Translations under genes and position numbers: made by a program
Notes under the pieces: model-generated
Databases searched by the model: none
What the model saw: only the letters and a program-made list of their open reading frames with translations
Told to the model about the DNA's origin: nothing
Shown here: positions 1-12,560 of the stretch, piece after piece
How the letters are laid out: every line of letters begins with the position of its first letter
Position numbering within the stretch: the first letter of the stretch is position 1
DNA from: Paulownia fortunei
Lineage: Eukaryota; Streptophyta; Magnoliopsida; Lamiales; Paulowniaceae
Reading direction: 5' to 3'
DNA: 64,000 nt
NCBI GenBank assembly: GCA_019321725.1
Contig: CM033121.1
Location: 124,001 to 188,000 of the forward strand

Positions 1-2240
1 TTATTATAAAAATTATCTAGTTGTAAATTTTTGAACTATGTATAATTATAAAAATTATTATTACTCTTTATGTATAAAAATTAACCTATACTCCTTATAT
101 TGTTGAAGAGACTGCAAGATTTGAAATTGATCTTATTCATTTATATTTTTTATTAAATTATTCATTATATATAACTACCAATCAATTTTTAAAAGTTGTG
201 CCTTTTTCCAAAAACAAAACAATATGATAACTTGATCTTTAAATGAATTTTGCATAGATTTTTTTATCAAATATGAAGATGTGGTGGCTAAATATTCAAA
301 TCTCAAGGTGCATGCAAATAACCCATTAAACTTTAAACCTCCATATTTACAATGTTACCTAATTAAAACCAAATATGTGAGGACAACATAATAAAAATAA
401 AGCAAATATTTTTCTTATTTACTTTTTTTTAAACCTTTACATTAAAAATTAATTTTGAAGTATCAACTCACTAATTTAAAGTACAAGAAATTATCTTTTT
501 TATTATTTTTCATCAATAATTTTAAGTTTGTATTTTTTGTAATTTTTGAATTTGTTTAATCAAAAGAATATAGCACAAAAAAATTAGGTAAATAGATAAT
601 TGAATTTAAATTAGGATGTGAAAGGTTAAAATGGTATCCATCACTGTAAAAGTTTTTTGATAAAGATTAATGAAAAACTTTGGACAACAAAATAATTTTT
701 ACTCTAGCGTTTTGTAGTATTTTATATTTTGTTTATCCTTAAAATTAATTACTTTTTAGTTGGCATTGAAGCTCCTAGAATTAACCTTTTTTATTTTTTC
801 TTTTTATTTCTACTGTAAAATCATCTTTCTTTTTCCTCTAGTATTATAATAGAAATATGTAAATTGTTGAAAAAATTGAGAAAATAGTATGAATGCAGAT
901 GTGCATAATATTCAACTTTAAACGATTAACATTCTTGATACGAAGTCCTCTATACATGCTTATGATATATAATTGGACAACTTTCAAAATCTAGTTTATA
1001 ATAAAATTAATTTTATTTAAAAATTCAAAGTATTCAAAGAGTTATAATAGAAAGAAAATAGACTTTCAATTTTAAAAGAAAAAAATAGAATATAAAGGAA
1101 TAGTTGATGTTACATTAAAATTATATTAATAAAATAATTAAAGTATGTATGATACTATTACAAATCATATTTTGCAATTGTACTTGGGTGTTTCATTTTC
1201 TTATAAATATTAGATAGTTGTAAATTTGTAAATCATGTATAATTATCAAAATCATAATTTCTCTTTATATATAAAAATTAATTTATACTCCTTATGTCAT
1301 TGATAAGATTATAAAATTTTGATATTGATCTCATCTTCATATAGTTATTTATTATGTATCACTGCCAATTAGTTTTAAAAAAGTTATGTATGTTTTCAAA
1401 AATAAAGCAATATCATATCTTGATTTTAAATAAATTTTTCATAGAACTTTTATCAAATAAGGGGATGTGGTTACTAAAACTTTAGACCTCAATGTACGAA
1501 TAACCCTCTAAATTTATTATGCATAGTTCAATATATTAAGTAAATTTTTAAGAGTAAATTTGGCGTAAGAATTTTATCATGAATGTCATATTAGTGTTTG
1601 AATTAACATATAGTTTAAAAAATACTTTATTTTCGCTACAAATGTCAAAATATTACATATCAAATCATTTTTTTTTTAATTTTTCTTCTTACGTGACATA
1701 TATGCAATTTTAGATTCTATCCAATTTTAGGTCTTGTTGCACTCTTTTACATTATACTTCATTTTGTTAAATCAAATCATTTTAGCAACTAGGTTAATTT
1801 TGCATCAAAACTCCTAACCTGGAGTAAGTATCATGCACTATTCTTTATTTAGCATCAAAAGTCATAGATTGCCTTTTTTTTCCCTTCTCATCATTTCTGT
1901 TGTAAGTTCATCAATCTTTTTCCTCTAGATTTAATATAGATATATTTCAATTGTTGAAAAAATTAGATAAAACATCTAATATACACAGTTTTGTATAAAA
2001 TTTAATTTTAAATTGCTAAAATTCTTTCATACAAACTCTTCTATATATGCTTATAACATATGGTTGGAAAACTTGCAAAATCTAGTTTAATATGAAATTG
2101 ATATTATTTGTAAAGTATTCTAAGAGATATGATAGAAAAAAGTCATATTTTAAGTTTTTGAAGAAGAATTTCGGATATAAAAGGATCCTTATCTTATAAT
2201 TAAACAAATAAAAGCTAAATAAACATCAAATTTTTAAATG
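1..2240. repeat. Two diverged tandem copies of an AT-rich non-coding unit
   Basis: The stretch reads as two successive copies of the same non-coding unit. The block around 1-180 (tagttgtaaattt, tataaaaattaa, tatactccttat) recurs around 1200-1360. The block around 820-890 (tcatctttctttttcctcta, then ttgttgaaaaaatt) recurs near 1905-1970. The block around 950-1110 (tatgcttat, ggacaactttcaaaatctag, ataaaagga) recurs at about 2040-2190. The offset falls from about 1200 to about 1080 bp, so the copies have gained different indels. The first copy begins at or before the window edge. No coding potential or transposase was seen. It could be a segmental tandem duplication, the start of a longer satellite-like array, or part of a non-autonomous element. 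Confidence 0.75.
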
Positions 2241-2394
2241 TCCTTAAAATTTACTTTCAAAATGATATTTTTGTCGAATCAAAATTTTCAAAAAAACATT
2301 CCAAGCTATTCACACTTTTAATATTTAAAAAAATAAATAATATAGTATAATATAATATAATGTAATTTAATACAATATATAGAATAAATACAAT

Positions 2395-2429
2395 AATGAT
2401 AATAATAATAATAATAATAATAATAATAG
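2395..2429. repeat. (AAT)n microsatellite
   Basis: A run of about eleven AAT/ATA units lies in the AT-rich region upstream of the calmodulin-like gene. The reading frame through it gives only a low-complexity polytyrosine peptide, which is not considered a gene. Confidence 0.9.
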
Positions 2430-2739
2430 ATATTTACATTGACTAGTAAAAGATAGTTACATTGCACGTAAAAGTCTATTATGTATAATAAGAAATTCAA
2501 TGGTAAAAATTGGAGAATGTTGACAAAGAGGACAAGGTAATATATACGAATCATTATATTTCATATTAAATCACAGCCACTACTCCGGAGTAGATTACCA
2601 CCATAATATTTCACACATTCTTTTATCAATCCCTTCCAACAACATATTTCCCTCTTTCTCTCACGTTTTCATCTTCCTCATTCACCAGTTTTCTGTTCAT
2701 TCATCAATAGTCAATAGACCCTGTCGTTCTAAATTCATA

Positions 2740-3315
2740 ATGGGACTTAAAGAGTTGTTCAATAGGAAGAAGAAACAGCGCCTCGGCCTTGCGATCACAT
2801 CTGCCCATCAGACACCCATAAACTCGAGATCACCATCTCTGAACTCACGGGCCCAGATCGAGGAGGAGCTGGAACAGGTTTTCAAGAAGTTCGACGTCAA
2901 TGGCGATGGCAAGATCTCGGCCTCCGAGTTGGGTTCGATCATGGGCAGCCTCGGCCACCCGGCAACGGAGGAGGAGCTCAACACCATGATCCAGGAGGTG
3001 GATTCTGACGGGGACGGCTACATCAATCTACAGGAATTTATCGAGCTCAACACCAAAGATATCGACTACGATGAGGTGTTGGAGAATCTCAAGGATGCCT
3101 TTGAGGTGTTTGACATTGACAAGAATGGGTCGATATCTGCAGAGGAATTGCAGGATGTGCTGCAGAGCCTCGGAGAGGAATGCACATTGGCCGAGTGCAG
3201 AAAGATGATAAGTGGGGTGGATTCAGATGGCAATGGAACAATCAGTTTTGATGAGTTTAAGGTCATGATGATGATGGGATCACGTTTCGATGCCATGGAA
3301 CCCAAGACTGATTGA
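2740..3315 (+). CDS. Calmodulin-like calcium sensor, CML25/CML26 type
   Basis: Intronless 191-residue EF-hand protein. It has four complete 12-residue loops at about residues 52-63 (DVNGDGKISASE), 88-99 (DSDGDGYINLQE), 125-136 (DIDKNGSISAEE) and 161-172 (DSDGNGTISFDE). All four keep Asp at position 1, Gly at 6 and Glu at 12, so all should bind Ca2+. The core resembles Arabidopsis CML25/26 (FKKFDVNGDGKIS, GSLGH, ELNTKDID, SLGEECTLAECRKMI). A basic N-terminal extension (KKK around residues 10-12) and a Ser-rich linker come before EF1. Gly2 follows the start Met, so lipid anchoring is possible but unproven. The expected role is a cytosolic or membrane-associated Ca2+ sensor that relays signals to targets. 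The start is the first ATG of an open frame with much higher GC than its flanks. Confidence 0.95.
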   Translation: MGLKELFNRKKKQRLGLAITSAHQTPINSRSPSLNSRAQIEEELEQVFKKFDVNGDGKISASELGSIMGSLGHPATEEELNTMIQEVDSDGDGYINLQEFIELNTKDIDYDEVLENLKDAFEVFDIDKNGSISAEELQDVLQSLGEECTLAECRKMISGVDSDGNGTISFDEFKVMMMMGSRFDAMEPKTD

Positions 3316-5555
3316 TTATTTCTCAATTGTTGATCCATCGTATAAAAATCTCTACATTGCTTTGTTTCTTCTTCTCTCCTCCCTCACACACCCCTACCCC
3401 AAGCACCAGGAATACAATTGGGAAGAGAGAGATTTATAAATTAGCCATCATCATGTGAATGACAAAGAATGGCATTCATGTGATGCAGTAAATTGTGCTT
3501 GAATTATTAGAGTATTTCATTTATTTTTGCCTTGTGCAGGTTTCCTAATTCAATTACAATGTTTCTGTTTTTTATTCGTCACATAGTACGTTCGCCTCAT
3601 CTGAGCAAAATCCCAGATGGAGTCAAATCCATCCTTGAATCTCTTGTTTGTTGAAGTCAGGACCATAAGTGACTGAAATTATTTGGAACTTAAAGTCTCA
3701 ATCCTTTTCAAAATTTACGCTATGATCTTTTTTTTTCTTTCAGTAATGCTTGGTGTGCCTAAGATGCAAATAATACTTGCTTGTTCTTTCGAATGCTAGA
3801 AGGCCAAATTCAAAGTGACTCTCGTAGATTTTTGTCTATTTGCATTTCGGATTATTAAAATCAACTTGTGTGTTGCAAGATGATGTATCCATTTTTCGGT
3901 ACATAAAATAATTTGTATGAGTTATTGTACGCTAAGGGATGATCATGTAGGAATGGATTTAGACAATAATATAATGAATTTAATAATGGAATGATCATAG
4001 GAGAAAAATAATATGAGTATAGCATTTTGATGCTTGATAATTACAAAGAATAAAAAAAGAATAAAATCGATATTTCTTATTTAATTCCAATCACATGATT
4101 GGTAATCACAAATGTATGATATGAATAGAATAAAGTTATTTTTAATGAGCAAATTATATTATGTTGTATATAAACGAATCCCTTATGATTTTAGACTATG
4201 CTAAACAATATACATATAAATATAGAAAAAATCTCACTAATATAATTTTTTTTTTATAAAAATAACTAGGATGGATGTTTGTGTTTGCTTAGTTTTATTA
4301 GGGATGATGTGCCAGGATAAAGTCAAGACCTAGCCTGTCTCGCCCCACCTCGATTGCTATGGATTTTAAAATCATAAATGGTATCAGGTTTTAGTTTTTA
4401 GACCCGAACCCAACTCAAACTTGATTCGTTAAAATATTGCATATATTTTTTTATTTATTGTATAGGATTAATGTAATGTATATTTTGTATATTGTAAAGA
4501 AAAATAAATGTGTCCAAGCCGCAGGGTCTCGATTTGGGGCGAGTTTGGGTCCGAGTTCGACTCCATAAAAATCTTGATGTGTTAGGTCTCGAGTTTTGAT
4601 AAGTCTCCCCCAGAATTGACCCATTGTTGTCCTTAAAATTTGTTAAATTCATTTTGTTAAGTTTAGAATGATAACTATGTCAAAATAAATATAGGTTTAT
4701 TTCTAACTAATTGAGAATGGTTAAATCTATTGAGAAGCAGAAGCTAAGAATGACTAATTCATACTTTCGGAAAAAGTGATTCCAACCAAAATAAAAATTC
4801 TTAGTATTAATTTATACCAATCATGTGTTTAGTAATAAAATTGAGAATACTCATTCCATTCCATGTAATTCCTCCATATTGCCGTAAATCTTTCGTTTGG
4901 CATGAACCTTTTGACATTCTTATTAACTTCTTTTGAAACAAATACTATTGTTGGTTTTCTGATTCCTTTAAGATTAGCAACAAGAGGGCATCGACCCTCT
5001 AACAAACCCGAAACGGAAAACGTAAATAAATAAAAAGGAAACAAGGTCAAAATTGCATTTACAGGAAAATTGGTTAATATTATACATTTTCAAGCTTTGT
5101 AAATTTTACAAAGAATGAAAGTTCCTATAGCGAAATGACTTTCACTCTTTTTTCAATAGACTATTTTATTGAAGTTAAGTTATATGTAGATGAATTGGGT
5201 AAAAAACTTGCAACTTTGTCATTTATTTTTTCTAGAAGAGTACTTGGAACTTAACTTTTTTTAAAGCAATCAAGCAGAGAGTGAAATAAGATGGGAAAAA
5301 CCAAAAATTACATATTTCTAGCAAGCAGAATGTATGAAAGTTACAAGTCACATCCGTTATTTCTGGAAGCTTTTCTATCAAAGAACATCTCCTATCGTAG
5401 TAATAAGTTAAAACACATTGCAGAGTTTTAGTTTTCCAATTGGATGGATGGCTTGCAATATTTCGTTATATAAATGTATCAGACGAAATGAATTCAGTAA
5501 CGAAACAACGTGCTTTTTAGGTGTGAGGAACTTGTTTCTTTCTAAAACCCCATGA
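3316..5555. other. Gene-free interval with a possible TE fragment
   Basis: This holds the presumed 3' UTR of the calmodulin-like gene followed by AT-rich DNA. Between about 4290 and 4640 there is a GC-richer island with gggtc/cgagtttgggt-type motifs near both ends (ctcgccccacctcg; gggcgagtttgggtccgag). These resemble the subterminal motifs of the hAT-like elements later in the window, so it may be a small non-autonomous hAT derivative. No clear terminal repeats or target-site duplication could be fixed by eye. No coding sequence is supported. Confidence 0.4.
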
Positions 5556-5561
5556 CAATAT

Positions 5562-6110
5562 TTACACATGCAGGTAATTGTTATTAATCTGGTTAAAAGT
5601 CCCTATAATAGTAAATCCGAAAGTAGGCATAAGATTATTGATGGTATTGGAAGTGTAAAAATGATGTTTGGTATGTACAAATGGCATGATGGTCTTCACT
5701 GTGTGGAGTTGCACAATAACAAAATGATACAGGTGGATGAGGTGAAAATGATGCTTGGATATTGGCATTGGTATTTATATCCCTCCACATTTTGTGGATG
5801 ATATACAGATTGTAATAGAAACTTGAATTTAGGCTCAATTAGGGGTAGCGACACAGAGAGTGGAACGGAAACTGATGCTGAGAGTGATGATGGTTTATGT
5901 TGCTTGCTAATAATGATGAGTCATTATCTGATAGTTTTTTGATTATTTTGGTCTGGGAGGGTGATAGGTTTGAGTGACGCATGTGATACTCTATTGGTAA
6001 TGATGAGTTCACCATTGATTTGAATGAGAAGAATGAGCTTGACTTAATTTGATGCGGAAGAAACTGAATTAGAGGGAGTGACCCTGATGTTCTTAATTAG
6101 ACTTACCTAG
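5562..6110 (+). mobile_element. Possible decayed transposase N-terminal fragment
   Basis: On the plus strand an interrupted reading frame gives a peptide with VELHNNKMIQVDEVKMMLG. After a break it gives a strongly acidic Ser/Thr stretch (SDTESGTETDAESDDG) and later NDEFTIDLNEKNELDLI. Short conserved N-terminal pieces followed by an acidic linker are typical of plant Mutator-like (MuDR) transposases, but no MULE or SWIM zinc-finger domain follows and stops interrupt the frame. This family assignment is an inference and weak; the region could also be a fragment of an ordinary gene. Confidence 0.25.
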
Positions 6111-7594
6111 AGCGATTCCAATCGCTTTTGTTTAAATCAGAAAAAGGTTCGCCACATCAACCCAAGCATCTTTCTTTGCGACCAGCAGGATGATAATTTT
6201 ATAAATTTGTTAAGAGAGTATAGATTTTTTTTTTCTTTTTTTTTCTAATCTAGAATTTTAGGTATGTAGATTAATTTCAATATGAACTCGTGATAGGAGA
6301 ATTAATCTATTTACCAAAAGGTGTAGAACCAATTGACTGAATAATGCTCGAGAGAAAAAGAGAGAAGAGAGCGTGAAATGCTTAAGCTTGGGGCCGATTT
6401 TTGCTCCAATAATTTGATCAAGAATTTCCCCACCTTTCTTTATTCAACAATTAAGTTTTTAAATGATATTCATTTTATATTTTAATTTTTCATTTATTTA
6501 AAATTAATTTTAAAAAAATAAATATATTAAACTCATTTACTTACAATGTGAATTGTATTTAATCAAATAATTTTTATTTTTATTAAATAAAATACACTTA
6601 AATTAATTATAAAAGTTTGGTTAAACCCTACTTTTCTAGACCAATTTCCAACATATTAGTGGAAATGATTAAGAAAAGAAAAAAAAGACAACATAACCAA
6701 AAGTCGTCAACCATCATCCATTTATGTAGAATATCTTTTGTTCCATACCTTCAAATTAGGAAGAATCAAATTTAAAACTGTAAAAGAACCAAATGATTGT
6801 GAGAGAAAGAATTAGAACTTTTAAAAAATAAAGCCAACTTTAGTTATTATTTGGGTAAAATTGTGTCAGATATGAGAAAAATATGAGGGTTAGATGAATT
6901 TAAAAAACTTTAAAAAAAGTAAAGTAACCTTTGTTACGACTTGGATAAATTGTAGCATACATGAGAGAAAATATGAGGAATTGAGAAGGAAGATGAAGAA
7001 AATAAATATGTTTAGACTTAAAAAGTGTGATTATTCAAGGAGCAATTAAGATATGCTAAAACTACCAATTTGATATTTCCACTAACTTGAAATTATGCTT
7101 TCAAGATGCCTAATATTGAGCTTGAATCATAGATAAGTTACTTTATTAGAATACAAATTTAGGAATTCACAAAATTAAAAAAAAAAAAAAAAAAAAGCGT
7201 ATAATTGTTTAGTATTTTGAGATGAATTAGGAATGAATACAATAGGAATTATGATCAGAGAAAGTTATTTTAATTGAATTTAGTAGCTTTTAATTAAACA
7301 TAATTATTACCATTAATGCTAAACAATTAATGAAATTATTCTACATAATTAAAAAAATCACTTTTCATGGGCATCCCTATGCCTTCCTCAACAAACAAGA
7401 GGGGAAAATTCCCCCCCCCCCCTTCTTTCTTTTTCCAGCTAACTCTGCTGAGAGAATCAAAGACTCGATTGCGTTTTCTGTTATCTCCTGTATACCAACT
7501 GATTATTGATTGATCCCTCGTGTCTGAAAGCTTTGAAAAATGTGTGGACGTGAAACAGAGTCTAAAGAGAAACCAGAAAATTTTTGGGAAAAAA
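6111..7594. other. AT-rich gene-free interval
   Basis: No gene is supported. There is a poly-A tract near 7175-7196, a poly-C run near 7411-7422 and otherwise mixed AT-rich sequence. The short open frames here do not look coding. Confidence 0.6.
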
Positions 7595-7631
7595 AAAGAA
7601 GAAGAAGAAGAAGAAGAAGAAGAAGAAGAAG
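7595..7631. repeat. (GAA/AAG)n microsatellite
   Basis: Tandem AAG units lie on the plus strand. All frames across it stay open only because of the repeat (poly-Arg, poly-Lys or poly-Leu peptides), so none is annotated as a gene. It lies 3' of the small minus-strand gene at 7810-8046. Confidence 0.9.
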
Positions 7632-7809
7632 CTGCTCTTCATATCCTACATCAAATATATACAACGTACTGAAGACAAAAAAGAAGCTAAGCAACAAAAA
7701 AGAAAACAAGAAAATGGAAAAAGGAGTCACTGGCTCTGGCTGGCTAATATCCAAAACCAAAACAGAGATGCCATAACCTAACCAAGCACTCATTCAAGAG
7801 ATGCGCAGA

Positions 7810-8046
7810 CTAGTTGCCTACAGAAATAGGCCTTTCCGCTAAACCTAGCGGTGATCTTGAGCGGTGGTGCTGGCGGGTGATCTCACGGAGGGTGGGCCTG
7901 GTCTCCGGCTGCTGCAGCACCAAGCGGTTGATCTTCTCCATCTCTTGCTTTATTTTTCTAATTTGGCTGTGAATCCCAATTCCTTTGTATCCATCATCTT
8001 GGCCGTTGTTGTTGTTGAGATTCATTTTCTGCTCCATGGTAGGCAT
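7810..8046 (-). CDS. Small hydrophilic protein of unknown function (78 aa)
   Basis: An open minus-strand frame of 78 residues with an Asn-rich N-terminus, then a predicted amphipathic helix (IHSQIRKIKQEMEKINRLV) and a basic tail (RSRSPLGLAERPISVGN). No signal peptide, membrane segment or recognised domain is visible. Three points favour a real gene. The composition is balanced and GC-richer than the surroundings. A TATATATA box lies about 95 bp upstream on the same strand (8140-8147). The C-terminal RSRSPLGLAERPISVGN looks like a conserved motif rather than random translation. I do not recognise the family and assign no function. A short coiled-coil or protein-interaction role is possible. 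Confidence 0.55.
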   Translation of the reverse strand: MPTMEQKMNLNNNNGQDDGYKGIGIHSQIRKIKQEMEKINRLVLQQPETRPTLREITRQHHRSRSPLGLAERPISVGN

Positions 8047-8139
8047 GGACGGTACAGAAAATCACACCTTAGGCACCCAACAACTAATTAATAGTTGTGC
8101 TTAGTTTTCTGACTTGGAAGCATAATACGCGCGTGTGTG

Positions 8140-8147
8140 TATATATA
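8140..8147 (-). promoter_or_regulatory. TATA box for the 78-aa protein gene
   Basis: TATATATA on the minus strand (in the context GCTATATATACACAC), about 95 bp 5' of the ATG ending at 8046. The spacing leaves room for a 5' UTR of about 60 nt. Confidence 0.45.
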
Positions 8148-8149
8148 GC

Positions 8150-11100
8150 ATGTGGGGATACAATGACGAAAAGAGGCACACGATTTCTTCATGAATTGCA
8201 GGTGAGTTATGTGGGAATAAGTGGGAAGGTAGCAATAACGACTCAACGGGTAATTAATAAGTTTCCTTCTCATTTCATCATTTGGAAAAACTGATAAATT
8301 ATTGGCCTTTGGTTTGGGCTACTTTAATTTGTATTTTATTCCCAAAAGAAAAAAAAAGAAAAAAAAAAAAAGATCCTTCTTCCACCCAAGCCTCTTCTAC
8401 ACGGAAGAATTCTGTTATTTGACTGACCGACCCCAATCCCATGGCAATGGGGAAGCAAGAAAATTAATTAGTTCTTATGTCATATCAAGGCACATTTTAT
8501 GTACGATAATGTATTATAGATTTGATTAATGTTGGATGTAAATGTTTGTCTATTTCCTTATGAACGATAATATTTATATTACATTTGATATATAAATGAA
8601 GATCAAATATCTCATTTTATGAAAAATGAGATATTTGTAAATAAATTTAGAGTAAATATATTCACATTAGGAGTAATATCTTATAAATTCCATAATTTAA
8701 CTTAACTTTAATTTCATTTACAATTATTCAATTAGTATTCCAAATATAGATGGATCGAGCACCAATGAATAGGTGGCAGCCCATAGTGAGGCTGACACGC
8801 ACAAGTCAAATATGAGCATGAGATCCCACCATTTAGGTGGCAAATGGTTGACCGTATTTGACGTAGTCGCGCGCGCCCACTCTTCTGGAAAATGTAGACC
8901 GCTACCCATATACTATTACAATTTTATTTATAAATTGACTCTGAATCAGGATTCAACAAAGAGAAGAGAAAATCGAACCCCTCTCCAAATTGGAGATTCA
9001 AACCAAATATTGACAACCCCTAATTTGATCGCAATCATTACAATTCAACTTTTAAGTTTAAGTCGTAAAACTACTGGATATATATATATATATAGTCATT
9101 AGATATTTTCTTTTAAAAATTAAAAAAACGTTGCTTTCTTTTCACCAAAGATTGTCCTTGTCCTAACCATGATTAGAGATTATGGTATGCTATATGTAAT
9201 TATTGATCTTAACTTTGTACAGCCGCAAAAGTCCACTTCATCTTGGACACAATGAAATTTCTTCAATCTATTACTTTTTACATATTCTAGATGGAATTGT
9301 AATATTGTGAAGCCACGATAGTTGATACCTACGTGGCGTAAACACGGAAACTATGGCGAAGCAGTTAAGTTTGTTGGTGGTAGGCCGCCGGCGAGCTTAA
9401 GCGTGAAGCCTCAACTCGCCACGTGGTGTAAAAGGTTTGATGGTCCCACAACTTGGTGGTGCTCTGACAACGTTTCTTATTTTGTTGGTGGTGTCCCAAT
9501 ATTACATCTTGCTTCCCATTCAATTTTGTCATGGAACTAACCGTTATTAATCTTTAGCTTGTGAGTATCATGGAAAATTGCATATCTAATACATACCAGA
9601 CTCCTTATTTTATATTGACGTAGCATATGATATGGTGCAATAAATTTTAATTATTATTAATAACGTAGCGTGGAGTTGAGATCATACAGTGGATTTGGAA
9701 CAATTTCAGTATTAATTAGTTATTTAAAAAATTTGGCAGGTTAAGTACAAAAATATATTTTCTTTAATTTAAACTTCATAGGTTGGCCGAATGCAGCTTC
9801 ATTGTGGGTGATTTCGAGTCACCAAAAGCGAAAAAAAAGAAAGGAAATATTTTTAGAGGGTATATCTACATATGCATACTAAATAAAAGTCAAAGTCCTC
9901 TTCCTATTAATTACTATTATGGACAGTTTACGTACTAATGTCGTGTATATCTTTTGGCCTGTGTTTAATATTGTTTGAGAGAAAAAACAAAAAACAAAAA
10001 AAAAAACCATTAATTTAACTGTGTAAGAAAAAGTAAAAAGTTTAAAATTTTAAAATTGTCACGGAAACTATCGGTTCCAAGGATTAAGATTTCTCGATCC
10101 TTAACTATAACCGATCTTGTCGATTATGATTTCTCGACCCATAACTATAATTGACCTTGTCGATTATGGTTCAGTTTTCGAAATCGACGGGCCAATTCCA
10201 GTTTTGATTAACCATCAATTTAGGGTTTGGTTCCGAAACCTTGAATTTTTTTTTAAAAATTTTAAAAAATTTTGAATTTAAATTTTAAAAAAATATTGTT
10301 ACCTAAAATTTAAATTATTAAATATTCTAATTATAATAAACTTTAAAAAAATGCTCAACTTAAAATTTTAAAGTTTAAACTTAAATTTTAATTAAAAAAA
10401 TTATACTTAAATTTAAAAAAAGTATTAGCTAAAATCGAAAATCACCTCAATCGCACAACTTGAACATTCGATTTTAATTTTATAAATTGCAATTTAAAAT
10501 TTCCATTTAGCAAAACATATATAATAATTTAGTTTATATTTTTTAAAAAATAAAATAAAAAACACATCATAATCACCTGCAATTATTTAGTCCTCACACT
10601 TTTTTTTTTTTAATTCACAAGTTATAGTATTATTTTTCTATAAGTTGGCCTCTATACTGTATTTTTCAATTTCAAGAATTCCATTGTTAGATGACAAATT
10701 TATCCCAAGGATTTTTGAATTTTTTTTATATAATCGGGTTTCTATATTCTGGTATTCTCTTTTATATTTTTTTTCTGCTTGGGAGGTAAAAGATTCTATT
10801 TAAAGTGAACATGTTTAATAAACAGCATCAATCAATACCATAAATTAATACTTGTGCAACTTAATTAACAGTATCAAGGTGAAGACCATACAAAATAATT
10901 ATAATTAATGAAAATAGATGTTTAAATTCATAAGAGGCTAGAGCCTGTGATTATTGTGTCTGTACCTTTTTTAATTTTTAGTATATATACATGAGTTAAT
11001 CAAGTTTAACTAATCACACCATAGATTTATCATCCATTTACATTTCTGATTTGTTGATTTGACAAACACATACAACAATCATGAATGAATGAGTTTTAAA

Positions 11101-12560
11101 TAACTTAATTTTTTATGCTCAATTACAAGCTAAATTTGTACAATTAAGATTTTTATGTATTTCTTTTGATAAAATTTTTATTAATTTATATCTAACTCAC
11201 ATATTAAATTAAGATAAAATCAAAATCACTAATAAATTAAATTCGTTACAATAATTTTTTTTTCAAATTTGAAACACAATATGACGATTCCAAGGATCGA
11301 AATCGCAAGATCGAAACCTGCGATTCAACGGGTTAGAGTAACTCAACCTATTATGGATTAGACCCGTGACCAGGTATGGTCACAAAGTTTACTCTCACTA
11401 ACCAACTTTGATCCGTTTAATTGTCTCCACTAATTAACCTACATAATTTGTTTTATTTTTTTCCTCAAATAATTTTCATCAAAAAAAAAAAAAAATGGGA
11501 ATTCGTGGAAGCCCACCGATGGAAATGGATCATTGGACTGACTATATGCTTTTGGACCTTTGGTGAACATCTGGCCCGACAAAAAGCTGAAGAGAAGAAA
11601 AACGAGACAGCTTAATAGGCCCAACATCAACTAAAACATGAATCAGAAAACAAAGATTGTCTAGTCAAGTAATTTGAATTGCAAGAATAAAATATACTAT
11701 TTTATAAAATAAAATAACATCGATTCGATCCATGTAAATAAAATATACAATGGAAGTGAATTAGAAGTACGGAATACAAATTAACAATACAAAGATGAAG
11801 TACTAAATGAAAAACTAACGCCATATGCATACAAGAGTGTGTTGAGGTGAGAAGTTGAGTTTAAAAATAATTAGTTCATAATCAACCAATTTCAACAAAT
11901 TAGAATTTTATTTGGTCACCAATTTCAAAATATAAGTTTTGAACATACACAGATTTTGAAATGCAAGAAGGTTAAATTCTAAAAAAATCGGCACATATTT
12001 CATTTTCATTTATAAATCTTTGTTTCATGATAAACTTATTTTTGGTTTTCTCCAATTATTTATATTTTGCTTAAATCAAATTTCAAATAATTTTCTCTTA
12101 ATAAATATTTTTTATTCGACCAAAGTTACCAAACACTTCTGAGGTCAAAATACGCAATTATATTAATTATTTTATTTAATTAAAAAATGCTAATATAAAT
12201 CAATTAGCCTGATTAGGTCCTAAAGTGCAAATTCGTTATTTATGTTTTTTATAGATTTTGTTTGATTTATTATATTTACAATTGTTGAACACACAAAAAT
12301 AAATATAACCCAGAATAAAGAATTATAATGCCACAAATTTAAAAAAAATAAATAAATTAAAATGTCAATTACAAGAAGATAAATAAATTTTAACCCAAAA
12401 AATTAATAGCAAACACAAAAAATGATAATTTTATAATGTTCCCTTCTCAATTTAAAAAAAGAAAAAAAGAAAAAAAGAAAAACAAAGACATTGAAGCACA
12501 ATGTTAACCTAATAGATTCAATGTCGGGTTTGAGGGGAAGTGGAGCCAAATATTTTTTGG
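8150..12560. other. Long gene-poor interval
   Basis: No gene can be supported. It contains A-rich tracts (near 8345-8375), a short (AT)n near 9079-9095 and GC-richer patches around 8800-8900 and 9310-9540. A diverged tandem pair of about 45 bp lies near 10090-10180 (the motif aactataa, then cttgtcgattatg, appears twice). An AT-rich block follows at 10240-10560. The open frames at 8773-9102, 9322-9540 and 11421-11615 have no recognisable domain or coding signature. The sequence near 11280-11380 is GC-richer but not coding. Confidence 0.5.

Noticed and set aside
2318..2554. 78-aa minus-strand ORF rich in Tyr
   Set aside because: Created by the AAT microsatellite and AT-rich DNA; no domain or coding signal.
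7503..7793. ORFs with poly-Leu, poly-Arg or poly-Lys runs on both strands
   Set aside because: Open only because of the GAA repeat; low-complexity translations.
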